Source of the DNA: Phenylobacterium sp.
Lineage (GTDB): Bacteria; Pseudomonadota; Alphaproteobacteria; Caulobacterales; Caulobacteraceae
Length of the DNA stretch: 64,000 bases
Direction of reading: 5' to 3'
Assembly: GCF_004297125.1 (NCBI RefSeq)
Contig: NZ_SCVD01000028.1
Location: 62,001 to 126,000 of the forward strand
Under the pieces are notes generated by a model. The model worked only from the letters and a program-made list of their open reading frames with translations. It did no database searches and was not told the DNA's origin. A program made the translations under genes and the position numbers. The stretch's first letter is position 1; the number at the start of each line of letters is the position of its first letter. Below, in pieces: positions 60,237-64,000 of this stretch.

Positions 60237-60953
60237 TCATATGGTGAGTCCAGCCGCGGCCTGAACCCTGGCGACAACGGCCAAATCGACGCGGGCCGCG
60301 CCCGCCGCCTTGAGCGCCCGCGCACAGCCTTCCGCGGTGGCGCCGGTGGTCAAAACGTCATCGATCAACAGGATGCGCAGGCCTTCGACGCGGCGGGGGT
60401 CCGGGACCTCGAAGGCGCCGGCGACGTTGCGCTTGCGCCCCGAGCCGGACTTGCCGCCCTGGGTGGCGGTGGCGCGGCGGCGGACCAGGGCGTCGGGCAG
60501 GTAGGGCGTGCCGGTCATGGCCGCGAGCGGCCGGGCGATCTCGGCGGCCTGGTTGTAGCGGCGGCGCAGCAGGCGCAGCGGATGCAGGGGCACGGGCGCG
60601 ATGGCGTCCGCCTCCTCGATCAGCTCGCGCGCGCTCCTCGAAAGCCAGCGGGCGAACATCGGGGCCAGGTCCAGGCGGTCGGCGTGCTTCAGCTTCAGGA
60701 TCGGGTCGCGGGACGTCTCGTCGTAGAGACAGGCCGCCCGGGCGGCGTCGAAGGCCCGGGGCTTGGCGAGGCAGGCGGCGCAGCGGGCGCCGGGATCGAA
60801 CTCGAACGGCGCGCCGCAGCCGTCGCAGACCGGGCCGTCCAGGAAGCGGATCCGGCTCCAGGCGCCGGCGGAGAAGCCGCCCGCCAGGGGCCGCGGGCCG
60901 CCGTCCAGCGATTGCGGCGGGAACAGCATGTCGAGGGCCACCCGCCAGGCCAT
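60237..60953 (-). CDS. comF: ComF-family phosphoribosyltransferase-like protein
   Basis: Protein of about 238 residues. A zinc ribbon (VCDGCGAPFEFDPGARCAACL, ~40-60) is followed by a PRTase domain with the PRPP loop ILLIDDVLTTGATAEGCARAL. ComF proteins help natural DNA uptake and have helicase-related or nucleotide roles; in this group they may be housekeeping. The ATG at 60953 gives a ComF-like N-terminus (MAWRVALDMLFPP). A TTG at 61004 would extend it by 17 residues and touch the divergent methyltransferase start. Confidence 0.9.
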   Translation of the reverse strand: MAWRVALDMLFPPQSLDGGPRPLAGGFSAGAWSRIRFLDGPVCDGCGAPFEFDPGARCAACLAKPRAFDAARAACLYDETSRDPILKLKHADRLDLAPMFARWLSRSARELIEEADAIAPVPLHPLRLLRRRYNQAAEIARPLAAMTGTPYLPDALVRRRATATQGGKSGSGRKRNVAGAFEVPDPRRVEGLRILLIDDVLTTGATAEGCARALKAAGAARVDLAVVARVQAAAGLTI

Positions 60954-61003
60954 CTGGACTCGGGGCTTCCAACTGGCGGCGAATTCGCCATCTTCCGCGC
61001 TCA

Positions 61004-61846
61004 ATGCCCAGCCCTGACCATCTCTCGCCCCCTCGCCTCTTCGACCGCACCCTGCACCGCAAGCGCCTGGACCGCGCGGCCCGGGCTTACGCGAACGCGG
61101 ACTTCCTGCAGCGCCGGGCCGCCCTGGACGTGGCCGAGCGCCTGGCGCCCATATTGCGCAGCTTCCCGCTGGCCGTCGACCTCTCGGCGCGCGGCGGCGC
61201 CTTCGCCGAGGCCCTGGCGCAGGAGGCGCCGGGCAAGGTCGGGGCCCTGATCGAGGCTGACCTCTCGCACCGGATGCTGGCCGGCCGGGGGGGCCTGCGG
61301 GTCGTGGCGGACGAGGAACGCCTGCCCTTCGCCGACGCCAGCCTGGACCTGATCGTCTCGACGCTCGGCCTGCACTGGACCAACGACGTGGTGGGCGCCC
61401 TGATCCAGATCCGCCGGGCGCTGAAGCCGGACGGGCTGTTCATCGGCGCCTTTCTGGGCGGGACCACCCTGACCGAGCTGCGCCAGTCGCTGGTGGCGGC
61501 GGAGAGCGAGATCCTGGGCGGGGCGGGCAGCCGCGTCTCGCCCTTCGCCGACGCCCAGGACGCGGCTAACCTGCTGCAGCGGGCGGGCTTCGTCCAGCCG
61601 GTGAGCGACGTGGATTCGGTGACGGTGACCTACGAGCACCCCCTGAAGCTGATCGCCGACCTGCGCCAGATGGGCGAGACCAGCGTGCTGGCGGATCGTC
61701 ATCCGAAACCACTCACGCGCGCCCTGCTGGAACGCACCTTCCAGCTCTATTTCGAACGCTTCGGCGGCGAGGACGGCCGCGTGCCGGCGACCTTCGAGAT
61801 CCTGACCCTGACGGGCTGGGCGCCCGCGATCCCGGCCGCCAGGTAA
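61004..61846 (+). CDS. SAM-dependent methyltransferase, BioC/NDUFAF5-like
   Basis: Protein of 280 residues. The N-terminus LFDRTLHRKRLDRAARAYANADFLQRRAALDVAERL is typical of the NDUFAF5/BioC-like group. The SAM region is modified (VDLSARGGAFAEALAQ), followed by DEERLPFADASLDLIVSTLGLHWTNDVVGAL and LKPDGLFIGAFLGGTTLTELR. The mitochondrial homolog hydroxylates a complex I subunit, so methyl transfer is not certain. It is divergent from the comF operon. Confidence 0.85.
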   Translation: MPSPDHLSPPRLFDRTLHRKRLDRAARAYANADFLQRRAALDVAERLAPILRSFPLAVDLSARGGAFAEALAQEAPGKVGALIEADLSHRMLAGRGGLRVVADEERLPFADASLDLIVSTLGLHWTNDVVGALIQIRRALKPDGLFIGAFLGGTTLTELRQSLVAAESEILGGAGSRVSPFADAQDAANLLQRAGFVQPVSDVDSVTVTYEHPLKLIADLRQMGETSVLADRHPKPLTRALLERTFQLYFERFGGEDGRVPATFEILTLTGWAPAIPAAR

Positions 61847-61905
61847 GACTCCGCTAACCATCTGGCCGCGAAACTGGCGCGGGGGGCTCCTCAGCGGGGG
61901 TCCAG

Positions 61906-62799
61906 ATGATCGTCGACAAACTCAAGTTCCTGGCCCTGGCCGCCACCGTGGCGCTCGCCGGCTGCGCCACCAGTTCCGCGCCGCAGAAGCCGGTGAAGAA
62001 GGGCCCCTACGTCGGGGTCGACGGCGCGCTCGCCAGCCGGGCCAGCGCCTTCGAGGCCTATACGCGCAAGGCCACCGCCATCGACGCCTCGTTCTCGGGG
62101 CCGGGCGAGATCGCCGAACGCCTGCGCACGGCGGCCGGCTACGAGCCCAAGGAGCTGGAGGCCGGCATGATCGCCTATGCCGCGCTCGCCGCCATGCAGG
62201 AGCCGTCGTTCGTGGCGGGGGTGCGGGCCAAGGGCCGCGACGTCTCGCGCCGGCTGGCCGCCGATCCGGACGCGGCCATGGACCTGCCGGGGGCGTCGGC
62301 CGCCGCCGCGCGCGCCAACGCCGCCCTCGCCCGCCGCGGCGAAGCGCTCGCCGATGCGGGCGCCCGCGTGAAGAAGGCCTCCTACAGCGTGCAGCACCAG
62401 CCCTGGTCGCGGGCGCGGCTGACCAATGGCCCGCAGCGGCTGGCGGCGGTGAAGCAAGCGGCCGGCTATCGCGCCGACCCCGCCGACCGCGGCCGCCTGA
62501 CCGCGGCCCTGGCCGAGGGCGGCCGGCGCGGGGGGACCAGCCCGGTGGTGTCGCGCGGCGTGGCCCTGGCGGCCCTGAGCGTGCTGGGTCAGGACGGCGC
62601 CGGCCGCTCCCTGCTGAGCGAGCCCCGCAGCGGCCAGTGCCTGCGCATCGCCAAGCTCAACTACCACCAGTGCCTGGCGGCGGCGGGGACGCACTACGAG
62701 GACATCTATTGCCTGGGCGTCCACGCCATGACCGACCCCGGCCAGTGCGTGGTGGAGGCCACCAAGCCCGCCAAGATGCGCCGGGCCAGCCTGGACTAG
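61906..62799 (+). CDS. hypothetical lipoprotein with C-terminal cysteines
   Basis: Lipoprotein of 297 residues with lipobox LAGC (Cys20). The central part is Ala/Arg-rich and helical. The C-terminal ~65 residues carry GQCLRIAKLNYHQCLAAAGTHYEDIYCLGVHAMTDPGQCVVEA, whose four cysteines probably form two disulfides in the periplasm. The family is unknown to me, but such proteins are common in Caulobacteraceae. It follows the methyltransferase by 59 bases, and its stop shares CTAG with the next gene. Confidence 0.78.
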   Translation: MIVDKLKFLALAATVALAGCATSSAPQKPVKKGPYVGVDGALASRASAFEAYTRKATAIDASFSGPGEIAERLRTAAGYEPKELEAGMIAYAALAAMQEPSFVAGVRAKGRDVSRRLAADPDAAMDLPGASAAAARANAALARRGEALADAGARVKKASYSVQHQPWSRARLTNGPQRLAAVKQAAGYRADPADRGRLTAALAEGGRRGGTSPVVSRGVALAALSVLGQDGAGRSLLSEPRSGQCLRIAKLNYHQCLAAAGTHYEDIYCLGVHAMTDPGQCVVEATKPAKMRRASLD

Positions 62800-63806
62800 G
62801 GCCTCACCCACACCCCGACGCGCCCCTTGCCGCCCGCGGCGACGCAGGTTCCGGCGCGGCAGGCGATGGCGTGGAAGGCTTCGGCATCCACCTGGCGCCA
62901 GCTCTGGCCGTCGTCGGTGCTGACGGACGTTCCGCGCGGGCCGACCGCGATCAGGGACCTGGCGCCGAGGCGTCCGACGCCCTCGATGAGGCGAGGCGTT
63001 CCTTCATGGGGCGGCGTCCAGACGTCGAACGCTTCGACCAGGGCGATGGCCTCGCCGGCGCGCAGTTCGTCCTTGTAGTCGCCGCCGACCACGACCGCGC
63101 GATCCTTCCCGAGCGCCATCCCGCCGAACACCCCGGCTGTCGCCGAACCGGCCAGCGGCCCCTCGACGGTGTCCCAGCTCTCGCCGTCGTCCCGCGAATG
63201 GGCGATGCGGCCCTTGGGCAGTCCGCCGGAGACGATCCAGACCTCGCGGCCCGGGCCCAGGAAGAGGGCGGAGTTGCTGGCCGCGAAGGCCGCCTCGCCC
63301 GGCTCGACCAACGGGCCGTCCAGGCGGGTCCAGGTCTTGCCGGCGTCGGCGCTCCGCAACAGGAACCAGCGTCCGTCGATCGGATCGCCGAGCACGAAGC
63401 CGCGCCGCCCGTCCCGGAAGGCGACCGCGTCCAGAAAGCTGCCCGGCAGCCGGGTCTCGAAGGCGAGGGTCCAGGTCCGGCCGGCGTCTGCGCTGCGGTA
63501 GAGGCGCGCCTGGCCGGCGGGCCCGTCACCGGCGCTCATCAGGATCGCCGTCCGCGGGTCCGGGGCCGCCACGCCGCGAAAGTCGAGCGCCGCGCCGCCG
63601 GCCGGCGCCACGCTGCGCCAGGTCCTGCCGCCATCCTCGGTGACCGCGTGCGTCCCCTTGGAACCGGACACATGGAAGCGCTGGCCGTCGACGACCGCGA
63701 CGGCGCGCAGGGTGGCCTCGCCGTTCGGCAGGTCGATATGCTTCCACGCGGCCTGGGCCGGCGTGGCGAGCAGGGCCGCGGCGAGCGCCAGGCTGCGCAT
63801 GGTCAT
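62796..63806 (-). CDS. secreted BNR-repeat beta-propeller protein (Ycf48-like)
   Basis: Exported protein of 336 residues. The signal peptide (1-19, ATPAQA) is followed by several BNR/Asp-box repeats: TEDGGRTWRSV, YRSADAGRTWTLA, LRSADAGKTWTRL, SRDDGESWDTV and STDDGQSWRQV. This is the photosystem-II assembly (Ycf48)-like propeller fold, used in bacteria for varied binding or sialidase-like roles. The substrate is unknown. The ATG overlaps the stop of yjbQ (ATGA), so the two are co-transcribed. Confidence 0.88.
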   Translation of the reverse strand: MTMRSLALAAALLATPAQAAWKHIDLPNGEATLRAVAVVDGQRFHVSGSKGTHAVTEDGGRTWRSVAPAGGAALDFRGVAAPDPRTAILMSAGDGPAGQARLYRSADAGRTWTLAFETRLPGSFLDAVAFRDGRRGFVLGDPIDGRWFLLRSADAGKTWTRLDGPLVEPGEAAFAASNSALFLGPGREVWIVSGGLPKGRIAHSRDDGESWDTVEGPLAGSATAGVFGGMALGKDRAVVVGGDYKDELRAGEAIALVEAFDVWTPPHEGTPRLIEGVGRLGARSLIAVGPRGTSVSTDDGQSWRQVDAEAFHAIACRAGTCVAAGGKGRVGVWVRP

Positions 63807-64000
63807 TCCCCCAGCAAGTGCAGCGCCACGTCACGATCCTGCGGGCGTCGGCGGTGTTCGAACAGGTAGATCCCTTGCCAGGTCCCGAGCGCGAGCCGCC
63901 CGCCGATCAGCGGGATGGAGAGCTGCACGCCCGTCAGCATGGCGCGCAGGTGGGCGGGCATGTCGTCCGGCCCCTCGTCCTGGTGCCGATAGGCGGCGCT
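63803..64000 (-). CDS. yjbQ: YjbQ/UPF0047 family protein (5' part outside window)
   Basis: The last 65 residues are present, reading SIPLIGGRLALGTWQGIYLFEHR near the end. LGTWQGIYLFE is the C-terminal signature of the YjbQ/UPF0047 family, for which a weak thiamine phosphate synthase activity is known in some members. The start lies beyond the window edge. It is the upstream gene of a pair with the BNR-repeat protein. Confidence 0.93.
   Translation of the reverse strand, partial: SAAYRHQDEGPDDMPAHLRAMLTGVQLSIPLIGGRLALGTWQGIYLFEHRRRPQDRDVALHLLGE

Overview
The window is GC-rich DNA from an alphaproteobacterium, most likely Caulobacteraceae (Caulobacter or Phenylobacterium type). The strongest indicators are the flagellar block flgL-flgK / fliK-flgD-flgE followed by sciP, the CtrA antagonist of the Caulobacter cell cycle. 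Sigma-54 type flagellar promoters, a TonB-dependent receptor and an alphaproteobacterial comF-grxC-nitrilase-DUF1178 operon agree with this. The DNA looks chromosomal. I see no rRNA, tRNA, insertion sequence or CRISPR array.

Layout. 0-8 kb: a truncated ABC export system (FtsX-type permease plus ATPase), a HutC-type GntR regulator, and a metal-uptake unit of one TonB-dependent receptor with two PepSY membrane proteins. 8.4-14.5 kb: a copper block (copB, copA and a divergent CusF-like protein), an OhrR/MarR regulator divergent from a VOC protein and a DUF6130 protein with repeated operators between them, and an enoyl-CoA hydratase. 14.7-18 kb: an exo/endonuclease-phosphatase family protein, a small XRE regulator, and a divergent pair of paralogous four-cysteine secreted proteins. 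18-22.1 kb: a TlpA thioredoxin back to back with argH, then a small lipoprotein and lysA, all translationally overlapped. 22.1-26.7 kb: an XRE-cupin regulator, acetyltransferases, DUF3617 and SRPBCC proteins, a thiolase and mnmA. 26.7-34.3 kb: flagellar hook genes and sciP. 34.3-41 kb: RusA-like nuclease, fumC, an iron-containing redox enzyme, a polyprenyl diphosphate synthase, a tRNA-type methyltransferase and rsgA. 41.1-46 kb: an accessory stretch of unrecognised genes, including a 570-residue protein. 46.1-51.2 kb: an arsenic cluster (acr3, arsC, arsR, arsI, a second arsR, arsH) followed by a third ArsR regulator divergent from a short-chain dehydrogenase. 51.2-54.6 kb: ilvC behind what looks like a complete branched-chain amino acid attenuator, then GFA, arfB, a YegP-like gene and a lipoprotein. 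54.6-64 kb: clpB, fadL, the comF-grxC-nit-DUF1178 operon, a methyltransferase, a lipoprotein, a BNR-repeat protein and the 3' end of yjbQ.

Themes. Stress and metal handling is prominent: copper, arsenic, probable iron uptake, thiol proteins and ClpB. The most informative new observations are regulatory or small: the ilvC leader peptide and attenuator, triple operator repeats at the OhrR-like locus, a near-perfect dyad at the ArsR/SDR locus, a pair of divergent sigma-54 promoters at the hook genes, four short open frames below usual gene-calling length, and five convergent gene pairs whose stop codons share one CTAG tetranucleotide.
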